Origin: SVQP01 sp045587385
GTDB lineage: Bacteria > Bacillota > Clostridia > Oscillospirales > CAG-272
Assembly (NCBI GenBank): GCA_045587385.1
Contig: JAZNCE010000039.1
Location: forward strand, 1-5,319
Length of the DNA stretch: 5,319 nt
Direction of reading: 5' to 3'
Shown here in pieces: positions 1-5,319 of the stretch; within the stretch, counting starts at the first letter, position 1; each line of letters opens with the position of its first letter. Below the pieces are notes generated by a model that worked only from the letters and a program-made list of their open reading frames with translations, did no database searches and was not told the DNA's origin. A program made the translations under genes and the position numbers.

Positions 1-75
1 TGGCGATGATGGGAGCTGCACTTGTCCGCTATCTTCCGGGGCGCAACACCACGCTTGCAAACGAAGCCTATGTAT
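1..75. other. Unassigned left edge, downstream of the XRE gene
   Basis: The minus strand here is the sequence just after the stop codon of the XRE regulator. I see no convincing terminator; the best inverted repeat, GCTT/AAGC around 53-67, pairs only four bases. On the plus strand one frame is open from the edge and reads plausibly as protein for about 25 residues (MMGAALVRYLPGRNTT and on), but it then runs about 280 bases antisense into the regulator gene. A real gene ending there would need an unusually deep convergent overlap. No function is assigned. Confidence 0.3.
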
Positions 76-1137
76 TTATTTTTTCAGCGGAACAAAGAAC
101 TCGGAATTGCGCAGACTATCAAACTGTTCCTCTTCGAGGTACTTATAGAAATCCTGCGTCATCGGCTCACCCTCATTGCCAAGCCACTCTCGTGTATCTT
201 CTTCAATGTGATCGAACCAAGGTGCCGAATATTTGTAAACACCGGGTTTTGAGAAAACAATATCATCGTACGCTTTTGCATAGGACTTCATTTCTGTCAG
301 TAATTCGCATATCTTTTCTTCCGAGGCATTTGGGTCATACTTCAGTATGTGATTGATTTGTTTTCGCACGGCATAGTAGAGGGGGTGATTAAACTCAATG
401 TAATTTCCATCGGGAAACATCAAGTGAACGATGTCGCGCATAATATCAGTATACACAGCGGGCATTAAAGACAGATCCCAAAGCACACCCTCAATATGAC
501 TCATAATTCGCTTTTGCTTAAACAGAATCAATTCGTCGCCTTCCAAAATGTTTTCCAAAACCTTATCACGCGAGATCATTGTTCGTTCAGGAATCATTTC
601 TGCATATTTTCGTGTTTCGTCCTTTCGACCTCTCCAGCCAAGAAGCTGTGTGATACCTTGAATGGCATTTCCTCTGATAATATCATCCTTACAGTTTTTC
701 ACGACAGCATCAAACAGTTTGATTGCTTTCTCTTGCTCTGCAATATATCTATCGTTGTCCTCATATTCAAAGGAACGGTTAGATACCACCCAAGCGAGTT
801 CGATCAGCCACTTCATATCTCCGGGATATTCAGACACTGCAATCTCACATATTCTTTGACGTTCTGCAAAATCCTCTGTCTTAAAAGTGTGATCGTAAGC
901 CTTTTTGAGTTCATCATATCTTTTGTCGGATTCAACATCATTGACGCCAAGCAATTCATCAGCTGTAATGTGAAAGATTTTTGTGATGGGAACGATCAAT
1001 GACAAGTCCGGGCTGGATACACCGGTCTCCCATTTTGATACTGTTTGGTAGGTGACATTCAAACATGAAGCAAGCTTCTCTTGCGTCATGTGATTTTTCA
1101 GTCTGTATTCTTTAATTCTATCTCCAATAGATTTCAT
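76..1137 (-). CDS. XRE-family helix-turn-helix transcriptional regulator with long helical C-terminal domain
   Basis: Predicted cytoplasmic DNA-binding regulator of 353 residues. Residues 4-62 form a Cro/C1-type HTH: IGDRIKEYRLKNHMTQEKLA, then the recognition helix region TYQTVSKWETG (about 29-39) and the usual DLSLIVPITKIFHITADELLG ending split across helix 5. Residues from about 70 to the end are almost all helical, with TPR-like stretches (ERQRICEIAVSEYP, LIELAW, EKAIKLFDAVVKNC). The tail FDSLRNSEFF resembles the ends of other helical-repeat sensor proteins. There is no signal peptide, membrane segment or catalytic motif. I chose the ATG at 1137 because AAAGGA (1147-1152) lies 9 nt upstream and because families of this type usually start MKSIGDRIK. 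An ATG at 1158 would add seven residues (MSKGNTI) but has only a weak GGA-type site. The gene is monocistronic here and has its own strong promoter. Its composition is more AT-rich than the operon behind it. Its target and ligand are unknown; autoregulation is possible. Confidence 0.9.
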   Translation of the reverse strand: MKSIGDRIKEYRLKNHMTQEKLASCLNVTYQTVSKWETGVSSPDLSLIVPITKIFHITADELLGVNDVESDKRYDELKKAYDHTFKTEDFAERQRICEIAVSEYPGDMKWLIELAWVVSNRSFEYEDNDRYIAEQEKAIKLFDAVVKNCKDDIIRGNAIQGITQLLGWRGRKDETRKYAEMIPERTMISRDKVLENILEGDELILFKQKRIMSHIEGVLWDLSLMPAVYTDIMRDIVHLMFPDGNYIEFNHPLYYAVRKQINHILKYDPNASEEKICELLTEMKSYAKAYDDIVFSKPGVYKYSAPWFDHIEEDTREWLGNEGEPMTQDFYKYLEEEQFDSLRNSEFFVPLKK

Positions 1138-1146
1138 AATGGTATT

Positions 1147-1152
1147 TCCTTT
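1147..1152 (-). promoter_or_regulatory. Ribosome binding site of the XRE gene (decides the start)
   Basis: On the minus strand this reads AAAGGA, 9 nt before the ATG at 1137. It lies inside the coding sequence if translation starts at the upstream ATG (1158), which favours 1137 as the true start. Confidence 0.6.
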
Positions 1153-1163
1153 ACTCATTTATT

Positions 1164-1177
1164 CCGTTCCGGCTCGG
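1164..1177. promoter_or_regulatory. Imperfect dyad in the XRE leader, possible operator
   Basis: CCGTTCCGGCTCGG is symmetric at five of seven base pairs around a CCGG centre. It lies just downstream of the predicted -10 box, at about the transcription start. XRE proteins commonly bind dyads in their own promoters, so autoregulation is an inference. A 14-bp imperfect dyad could also arise by chance. Confidence 0.25.
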
Positions 1178-1184
1178 TGATTTA

Positions 1185-1213
1185 ATTATAGCATATCAAT
1201 ACCACAAAAACAA
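1185..1213 (-). promoter_or_regulatory. Sigma-A-type promoter of the XRE gene
   Basis: Reading leftward on the minus strand, the -35 box is TTGTTT (1208-1213), followed by a 17-nt spacer and a perfect -10 box TATAAT (1185-1190). The -10 is preceded by TGC, giving an extended -10 (TGnTATAAT). Transcription would start near 1178, leaving a leader of about 40 nt to the ATG at 1137. The -35 matches the TTGACA consensus at three positions, but the exact spacing and extended -10 make this a strong candidate. Confidence 0.75.
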
Positions 1214-1275
1214 TAACGGATTTTTTGAGCCTGACTCGAATTTGAAGTGAGTGAAACATTGAGATATTTCTCTCC

Positions 1276-1386
1276 GTTCTTTTTGACACCGCTGGCGCAA
1301 AAAGAACCAAAAACGCCGAGATTATTTCGCCTCTGCGGAGGCGACAAGGGCGCTGCCCTTGACCCGCAAGCCTTTGTAAAGGCTTG
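1276..1386. repeat. Hairpin-array element, probable dispersed non-coding repeat
   Basis: Four perfect inverted repeats follow each other. They are GTTCTTTTTG/CAAAAAGAAC (1276-1285 and 1298-1307, 12-nt loop), TCGCCTC/GAGGCGA (1327-1333 and 1338-1344, 4-nt loop), CAAGGGC/GCCCTTG (1345-1351 and 1355-1361, 3-nt loop) and CAAGCCTTT/AAAGGCTTG (1367-1375 and 1378-1386, 2-nt centre). The second and third abut directly. Four perfect stems in 111 nt is not expected of ordinary spacer DNA. On the minus strand the block translates to a peptide containing AFTKACGSRAAPL. From memory, such peptides recur as spurious hypothetical proteins in Clostridia genomes, which suggests a multicopy element; copy number cannot be tested here. 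Element boundaries are uncertain and may extend from about 1205 to 1430. Confidence 0.5.
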
Positions 1387-1438
1387 ACCGAAACTTTCAT
1401 CCGTGGCAACCATATGGTAGTGGTTGTCATCATTCATT

Positions 1439-1474
1439 AAAAATATCCCCGCGACGCGTCGCGGGGATATTTTT
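1439..1474 (-). terminator. Rho-independent terminator of the hydrogenase operon
   Basis: This is a perfect 36-nt palindrome: arms AAAAATATCCCCGCGACG and its reverse complement, with a GC-rich core (CCCCGCGACGCGTCGCGGGG) flanked by A and T runs. It starts 4 nt after the hydrogenase stop codon. On the minus strand the stem is followed by TTTTT. The plus strand also has a T run, so it could work in both directions, but no plus-strand gene ends here. Confidence 0.9.
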
Positions 1475-1478
1475 GTTA

Positions 1479-3224
1479 TTAAAGACCTCTCTTCACGTAA
1501 GTGGTGTGAAGCAGCTCGTGAGCCTTGTGGCTGTTGGGCTCGCCAAGGAAGGTGTCATACAGTTCCTTGATTGCGGGGTTCTCGTGAGACAGACGCAGAG
1601 GCATGGAAGCGTCCAGATTGTACAGAACGCTTGCACGCAGAGCCTTAACGTCGGTCCAGTTGAGTACCTTTGCTTCTACGTGAGGCTGACCGCCACCGGT
1701 TACACAACCGCCGGGGCAACCCATGATCTCGATGAAGTCATACTTCTTCTCACCGCTCTTGACAGCGTCAAGCAGAGCGGATGCATTCTTGGTGCCGGAT
1801 GCAACTGCAACGTTCAGGGTGATGCCTGCAATGGTATAGGTTGCTTCCTTCCAACCCTGGGTACCGCGAACCTCGTGGAAGTCCAGCTTTTCGGGGTTGG
1901 TGCCGGTCAGAGCGAATACAGCGGTTCTGAGTGCTGCTTCCATAACGCCGCCGGTTGCGCCGAAGATAACGCCTGCACCGGTGGAGATGCCCAGAGGTGC
2001 ATCAAACTGCTCCTCGGGAAGCTCGTTGAAGTTGATGCCTGCGCGACGGATCATTCTTGCAAGCTCGCGAGTGGTCAGAGAGATATCAACGTCGGGTACA
2101 CCCGCTGCGTTCTCGTCTTCTCTGCCGATCTCGAACTTCTTTGCAGTACAAGGCATGATGGATACCATGACAACGTCCTTGGGATCCCAGCCCATCTTCT
2201 CTGCATAGTAGGTCTTGGTGATCGCACCCAGCATCTGGTGAGGAGACTTGCAGGAGGACAGGTTCTCGGTGAACTCGGGATAGTAGTGCTCGCAGTACTT
2301 AACCCAACCGGGCGAGCAGGAGGTGATCATGGGCAGCACGCCGCCGTTCTTGAATCTGCCAAGGAACTCGGTTGCTTCTTCCATGATAGTCAGGTCTGCT
2401 GCAAAGTCGGTATCAAATACGTTAGCAAAGCCCAGACGGCGCAGAGCTGCAACCATCTTGCCTTCACCGTTAGTACCGATGGGATTGCCGAACTCCTCAG
2501 CGATAGCTGCACGAACTGCGGGAGCAGTCTGTACAACAACGTGCTTGGAGGAATCAGCCAGAGCCTCGAACACCTCGTCAGTGGTGTCCTTTTCATAGAG
2601 AGCACCTACGGGGCAAGCGGTAATGCACTGACCGCAGTTTACGCAGCTGGTCTGTGCCAGAGGAATATCAAAGGTGCAGCCGATGTGGGTATCAAAGCCA
2701 CGGTCGTTTGCGCCGATGACGCCAATGCCCTGTACCTTTTCGCACATTGCGGAGCAACGGCGGCACAGAATGCACTTGCTGTTATCGCGAATGATTGCGC
2801 AGGAGGAGTCGTCGATGCGGCTCTCGGTCTTAACGCCTGCATAGTAGTCCTCATCCACACCGTACTCCTGGCACAGCTTCTGCAGCTCACAGTTGGTGGA
2901 GCGCACGCAGGACAGGCACTTCTTGTTGTGGTTAGAGAGCAGCAGCTGCAGGTTCATCTTTCTTGCCTTGGTGATTGCGGGAGAGTTGGTCACGATCTCG
3001 GTGCCCTCTCTCTCGATGGGATATACGCAAGCGGTTACGAGGCCGCGCGCACCCTTGACCTCAACCAGGCACAGACGGCATGCGCCGATCTCGTTGATGT
3101 CCTTGAGGTAGCAAAGGGTGGGAATATCGATGCCTGCCATCTTGGCAGCTTCGAGAACGGTGGTACCGTAGGGTACGGTATAGGGCTGACCGTTGATCTT
3201 AATATTAAGCATTTTGGTTTCCAT
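1479..3224 (-). CDS. hydA: [FeFe] hydrogenase catalytic subunit, NAD-linked multimeric type (HydA/HndD-like)
   Basis: Cytoplasmic catalytic subunit that makes or oxidises H2 at an H-cluster. It has 581 residues, close to HndD-type subunits. In order: an N-terminal plant-type [2Fe-2S] domain (Cys38, 49, 52, 66); a His-ligated [4Fe-4S] cluster (His99, Cys103, 106, 112); two [4Fe-4S] clusters (Cys151, 154, 157, 161 and Cys194, 197, 200, 204); then the H-domain with L1 TSCSPGW (301-307), L2 MPCTAKKFE (357-365, Cys359) and L3 EIMGCPGGCVTGGGQP (499-514, Cys503 and Cys507). The small-subunit-like tail (about 530-581, RASVLYN, SHENPAI, AHELLHTTY) is fused. Proton-path residues of the Clostridium pasteurianum CpI enzyme align by spacing (Glu283, Glu286, Cys303, Ser323). 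Ser304 replaces the usual second Cys of L1. There is no extra C-terminal [2Fe-2S] domain as in Thermotoga HydA. I prefer the ATG at 3224, 10 nt after AGGAG; a GTG at 3230 lies only 4 nt from it. It is last in the operon, 18 nt after hydB, and accepts or donates electrons through HydB. Whether the complex bifurcates cannot be read from this subunit. Confidence 0.96.
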   Translation of the reverse strand: METKMLNIKINGQPYTVPYGTTVLEAAKMAGIDIPTLCYLKDINEIGACRLCLVEVKGARGLVTACVYPIEREGTEIVTNSPAITKARKMNLQLLLSNHNKKCLSCVRSTNCELQKLCQEYGVDEDYYAGVKTESRIDDSSCAIIRDNSKCILCRRCSAMCEKVQGIGVIGANDRGFDTHIGCTFDIPLAQTSCVNCGQCITACPVGALYEKDTTDEVFEALADSSKHVVVQTAPAVRAAIAEEFGNPIGTNGEGKMVAALRRLGFANVFDTDFAADLTIMEEATEFLGRFKNGGVLPMITSCSPGWVKYCEHYYPEFTENLSSCKSPHQMLGAITKTYYAEKMGWDPKDVVMVSIMPCTAKKFEIGREDENAAGVPDVDISLTTRELARMIRRAGINFNELPEEQFDAPLGISTGAGVIFGATGGVMEAALRTAVFALTGTNPEKLDFHEVRGTQGWKEATYTIAGITLNVAVASGTKNASALLDAVKSGEKKYDFIEIMGCPGGCVTGGGQPHVEAKVLNWTDVKALRASVLYNLDASMPLRLSHENPAIKELYDTFLGEPNSHKAHELLHTTYVKRGL

Positions 3225-3234
3225 TTCCACAATT

Positions 3235-3241
3235 CTCCTTT
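3235..3241 (-). promoter_or_regulatory. Ribosome binding site of hydA (decides the start)
   Basis: AAAGGAG on the minus strand, in the 18-nt gap after hydB. It lies 10 nt from the ATG at 3224 but only 4 nt from an in-frame GTG at 3230, so the ATG is the better start. The choice changes the protein by two residues. Confidence 0.75.
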
Positions 3242-3242
3242 C

Positions 3243-5069
3243 TTAGTCCTTATAGATTGCGCCGAACTTACAGCCGGATACGCAAGCGCCGCACTTGACG
3301 CACTTGGAAGCGTCGATGGTGAGCGAAGGCAGCTTGTGGCCGGGTGCTACGTAGTCGGTCTTGGTGATTGCATCTGCAGGGCAGTTCTTCAGGCACTTGC
3401 CACAGCCAATGCACTTTTCCTTATCAATGACGTAGGACATCAGGCTCTTGCAGACGCCTGCAGGGCACTTCTTGTCCACGATGTGTGCGATGTATTCATC
3501 ACGGAAGAACTTCAGGGTTGCGATAACAGGGTTGGGAGCAGTCTGGCCAAGGCCGCACAGAGATGCGGACTTGATGTAGTTGCACAGCTCTTCCATTCTG
3601 TCAAGGTCCTCAAGCTCGCCGTTACCGGAAATGATCTTATCAAGGATCTCAAGCAGTCTGCGAGTACCGACACGGCAAGGAGTGCACTTACCGCAGGACT
3701 CGTCAACCGTGAATTCCAGGAAGAACTTTGCAATGTCAACCATGCAGTTATCCTCGTCCATGACGATCAGACCGCCCGAGCCCATCATACAACCGATTGC
3801 AGTCAGGTTGTCGTAGTCAATGGGGGTATCGATCAGGGATGCAGGGATACAACCGCCGGAAGGACCACCGGTCTGTGCTGCCTTGAACTTCTTACCGTTG
3901 GGAATGCCGCCGCCTATCTCTTCGATAACCTCGCGCAGGGTGGTACCCATGGGAACTTCAACAAGACCGGTATTGGTGATCTTGCCGCCCAGTGCGAATA
4001 CCTTGGTACCCTTGGACTTCTCGGTACCCATAGAAGCGAACCAATCAGCACCGTTGAGGATGATCTGAGGAATGTTTGCGTAGGTCTCTACGTTGTTGAG
4101 AACGGTAGGCTGGTTGAACAGACCCTTGACTGCGGGGAAAGGAGGACGAGGTCTGGGCTCGCCACGGTTACCCTCGATAGAGGTCATAAGTGCGGTTTCC
4201 TCACCGCAGACGAATGCGCCTGCGCCAAGACGGATCTTCATATCGAAGTTGAAGCCGGTGCCGAAGATGTTCTCGCCCAACAGGCCGTATTCTCTTGCCT
4301 GGTCGATCGCGATCTGCAGACGGTTAACTGCGATAGCATACTCTGCACGAACGTATACGTAACCCTCGTCAGCACCGATTGCGTAAGCAGCGACTGCCAT
4401 AGCCTCGATAACTGCATGGGGGTCGCCTTCCAGAATGGAACGGTCCATGAACGCACCGGGGTCACCCTCGTCTGCGTTACATGCAACGTACTTCTTCACC
4501 TCGCCGCGGTTGCCCGATGCGAACTTCCACTTAAGACCGGTGGGGAATCCGCCGCCGCCTCTGCCGCGCAAGCCGGAATCCAGAATGGTCTGGATAACGT
4601 CGTCGGGAGTCATTTCGCGCAGGCACTTCTCCAGTGCGAAGTAACCGTCCATTGCGATGTACTCGTCAATATTCTCAGGGTTGATCACACCGCAGTTACG
4701 CAGTGCAACTCTCTTCTGCTTCTTGTAGAAGGTGGTCTCGCTCAGAGATGCTGCCTCCAGCTCCTCTTCGCCTGCAGCAGCATCGGTTTCGTTGTAAACC
4801 AGACGCTCTACAATTCTACCCTTCTCCAGGTGCTCGGAAACGATCTCGGGGATGTCTTCCAGGGTAACTCTGGAGTAGAAGGTGCCTTCGGGATAAACGA
4901 TCATAACCGGGCCGAGGGCGCAGAGACCGAAGCAACCGGTGAGAACGATCTTAATTTCTTTGGTCAGTTCCTTGGCTTCCAGCTCCTTCTCCAGGGCATT
5001 GCGCAGAGCAATGCTGCCCGAGGAGGTACAGCCGGTACCGCCGCAGATCAAAACATGTGAGCGAATCAT
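3243..5069 (-). CDS. hydB: NADH-binding flavoprotein subunit of the [FeFe] hydrogenase complex (HydB/NuoF-like)
   Basis: Diaphorase subunit of 608 residues that moves electrons between NAD(H) and the hydrogenase. Residues 1-92 are a thioredoxin-like [2Fe-2S] domain (Cys9, 14, 46, 50; LTGCFGLCALGP). Residues about 115-520 are the NuoF/51-kDa core: GLRGRGGGGFPTG (166-178) and the acidic NADEGDPGAF segment (198-207) for FMN and NADH, GAFVCGEETALMTSIEG (284-300), an SLBB domain (about 368-415), and the N3-type [4Fe-4S] cluster (Cys459, 462, 465, 505). Residues 548-608 are a 2x[4Fe-4S] ferredoxin domain (Cys553, 556, 559, 563 and Cys590, 593, 596, 600). Between them His529, Cys535 and Cys540 resemble the zinc-site region described for bifurcating HydB; that match is from memory. 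This architecture fits Thermotoga-type HydB rather than respiratory NuoF, which lacks both end domains. It starts at an ATG 11 nt after a perfect AGGAGG and lies between a (2Fe-2S) ferredoxin gene and hydA, in one operon. In fermenters the complex usually oxidises NADH, with or without reduced ferredoxin, to release H2. Confidence 0.96.
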   Translation of the reverse strand: MIRSHVLICGGTGCTSSGSIALRNALEKELEAKELTKEIKIVLTGCFGLCALGPVMIVYPEGTFYSRVTLEDIPEIVSEHLEKGRIVERLVYNETDAAAGEEELEAASLSETTFYKKQKRVALRNCGVINPENIDEYIAMDGYFALEKCLREMTPDDVIQTILDSGLRGRGGGGFPTGLKWKFASGNRGEVKKYVACNADEGDPGAFMDRSILEGDPHAVIEAMAVAAYAIGADEGYVYVRAEYAIAVNRLQIAIDQAREYGLLGENIFGTGFNFDMKIRLGAGAFVCGEETALMTSIEGNRGEPRPRPPFPAVKGLFNQPTVLNNVETYANIPQIILNGADWFASMGTEKSKGTKVFALGGKITNTGLVEVPMGTTLREVIEEIGGGIPNGKKFKAAQTGGPSGGCIPASLIDTPIDYDNLTAIGCMMGSGGLIVMDEDNCMVDIAKFFLEFTVDESCGKCTPCRVGTRRLLEILDKIISGNGELEDLDRMEELCNYIKSASLCGLGQTAPNPVIATLKFFRDEYIAHIVDKKCPAGVCKSLMSYVIDKEKCIGCGKCLKNCPADAITKTDYVAPGHKLPSLTIDASKCVKCGACVSGCKFGAIYKD

Positions 5070-5080
5070 AGTAACTTATT

Positions 5081-5086
5081 CCTCCT
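5081..5086 (-). promoter_or_regulatory. Ribosome binding site of hydB
   Basis: Perfect AGGAGG on the minus strand, 11 nt before the hydB ATG at 5069, inside the 19-nt gap after the upstream gene. It supports independent strong translation of hydB within the operon. Confidence 0.8.
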
Positions 5087-5088
5087 GC

Positions 5089-5319
5089 TTATTTGTTGCC
5101 GATGGTGAACTCTTCAACAACGCGGCCGCCCTTGATGTGCTCGGCGACGACGCGGGCAGCCTTCTCGGCGGTCATCTTCACATAGGTGACCTTTTCCTTG
5201 CCCTCTTCGAAAATCTCTACAACAGGCTCATACTGGCAGATGCCGATACATCCTGTCTGGGTAACGATAACGTTGTCGTTAAGACCTGCCTCGGAAATAC
5301 CCTCAACAAAAGCGTTGAG
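5089..5319 (-). CDS. (2Fe-2S) ferredoxin domain protein, C-terminal part (HndB-like)
   Basis: Partial gene cut by the right edge; 76 residues plus TAA are present. The visible part is the second half of a thioredoxin-like [2Fe-2S] fold: VTQTGCIGICQYEPVVEIF carries the Cys-x3-Cys pair (Cys24 and Cys28 of the fragment), and the first two ligand cysteines should lie upstream outside the window. The tail (KMTAEKAARVVAEHIKGGRV, then VEEFTIGNK) is typical of the small stand-alone ferredoxin proteins encoded before NuoF-like genes in NAD(P)-linked hydrogenase operons, such as HndB of Desulfovibrio fructosovorans. Full members are about 120-125 residues. It ends 19 nt before hydB and is co-transcribed with it. 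It probably acts as an electron-transfer subunit or partner; a NuoE/HydC C-terminus is the alternative but fits less well. Confidence 0.85.
   Translation of the reverse strand, partial: LNAFVEGISEAGLNDNVIVTQTGCIGICQYEPVVEIFEEGKEKVTYVKMTAEKAARVVAEHIKGGRVVEEFTIGNK

Larger units (their letters stand above)
1159..1478. other. 320-nt intergenic region without a credible gene
   Basis: This stretch separates the hydrogenase operon from the XRE gene. From left to right it holds the XRE leader and promoter, about 60 nt of featureless sequence (about 1214-1275), a block of tandem hairpins (1276-1386), a weaker hairpin with CAACCA/TGGTTG arms (1407-1426) and the operon terminator. Two overlapping minus-strand open frames of 83 codons cross it, but neither has a ribosome binding site: the sequence upstream of the longer one's ATG (1437) is the terminator stem itself. 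Confidence 0.7.

Noticed and set aside
53..67. Terminator after the XRE gene
   Set aside because: The inverted repeat pairs only four bases and is not followed by a T run on the minus strand.
496..1002. Plus-strand 168-codon open frame
   Set aside because: It lies entirely antisense to the well-supported XRE regulator and its translation shows no family resemblance.
1276..1386. CRISPR array or riboswitch
   Set aside because: The hairpins have different sequences and irregular spacing, so they are not direct repeats with spacers. They do not sit in the leader of a metabolic gene or match an aptamer core that I recognise.
1182..1433. Second minus-strand 83-codon open frame in the intergenic region
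   Set aside because: It overlaps the previous frame almost completely, shows no coding signature, and shares the same repeat-like sequence.
1186..1437. Minus-strand 83-codon open frame containing ACGSRAAPL
   Set aside because: It has no ribosome binding site, since its upstream sequence is the terminator palindrome. It consists mostly of hairpin-forming sequence and has an overlapping frame of equal length. It is better explained as a non-coding repeat.
1473..5060. Plus-strand open frame of about 1,195 codons spanning both hydrogenase genes
   Set aside because: It is codon-aligned and exactly antisense to hydA and hydB. It is open only because those genes avoid TTA, CTA and TCA codons. Its translation is Cys/Ala/Leu-rich without recognisable domains, and it starts at a TTG in the terminator stem with no ribosome binding site.

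Overview
This window looks like a piece of the chromosome of a strictly anaerobic, fermentative Clostridia-type bacterium (Bacillota), quite possibly an Oscillospiraceae-like gut organism. This is inferred from strong AGGAGG-type ribosome binding sites, a sigma-A-like promoter, a Firmicutes-style XRE regulator and an NAD-linked [FeFe] hydrogenase operon. No marker gene in the window proves the taxon.

All convincing genes lie on the minus strand, so they read right to left. From the right edge: (i) 5089-5319, the C-terminal part of a small thioredoxin-like (2Fe-2S) ferredoxin protein that continues beyond the window; (ii) 3243-5069, a NuoF/HydB-type flavoprotein with an N-terminal 2Fe-2S domain and a C-terminal 2x[4Fe-4S] domain; (iii) 1479-3224, an HndD/HydA-type [FeFe] hydrogenase catalytic subunit. 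The gaps are 19 and 18 nt, each with a Shine-Dalgarno sequence, so the three form one operon. It ends at a perfect 36-nt palindrome (1439-1474) that should act as a Rho-independent terminator. Together the products form the NADH/ferredoxin-linked hydrogenase module: HydB exchanges electrons with NAD(H) at FMN, the Fe-S domains relay them, and the HydA H-cluster makes or oxidises H2. Upstream subunits (for example a NuoE/HydC) and the operon promoter would lie to the right, outside the window.

Between the operon and the next gene (about 1159-1478) there is no credible gene. This stretch holds the terminator, a run of four consecutive perfect hairpins (1276-1386) that looks like a dispersed non-coding repeat, and a strong promoter facing left (-10 TATAAT at 1185-1190). 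That promoter drives an XRE-family regulator (76-1137) with an N-terminal helix-turn-helix and a long, poorly characterised helical C-terminal region. This gene is visibly more AT-rich and uses different codons from the hydrogenase operon. Positions 1-75 contain nothing assignable.

I do not see a wholly undescribed system. The points most worth a second look are the TSCSPGW form of the hydrogenase L1 motif (Ser where the H-cluster ligand Cys is expected), the hairpin array, and the architecture and possible autoregulation of the XRE gene.
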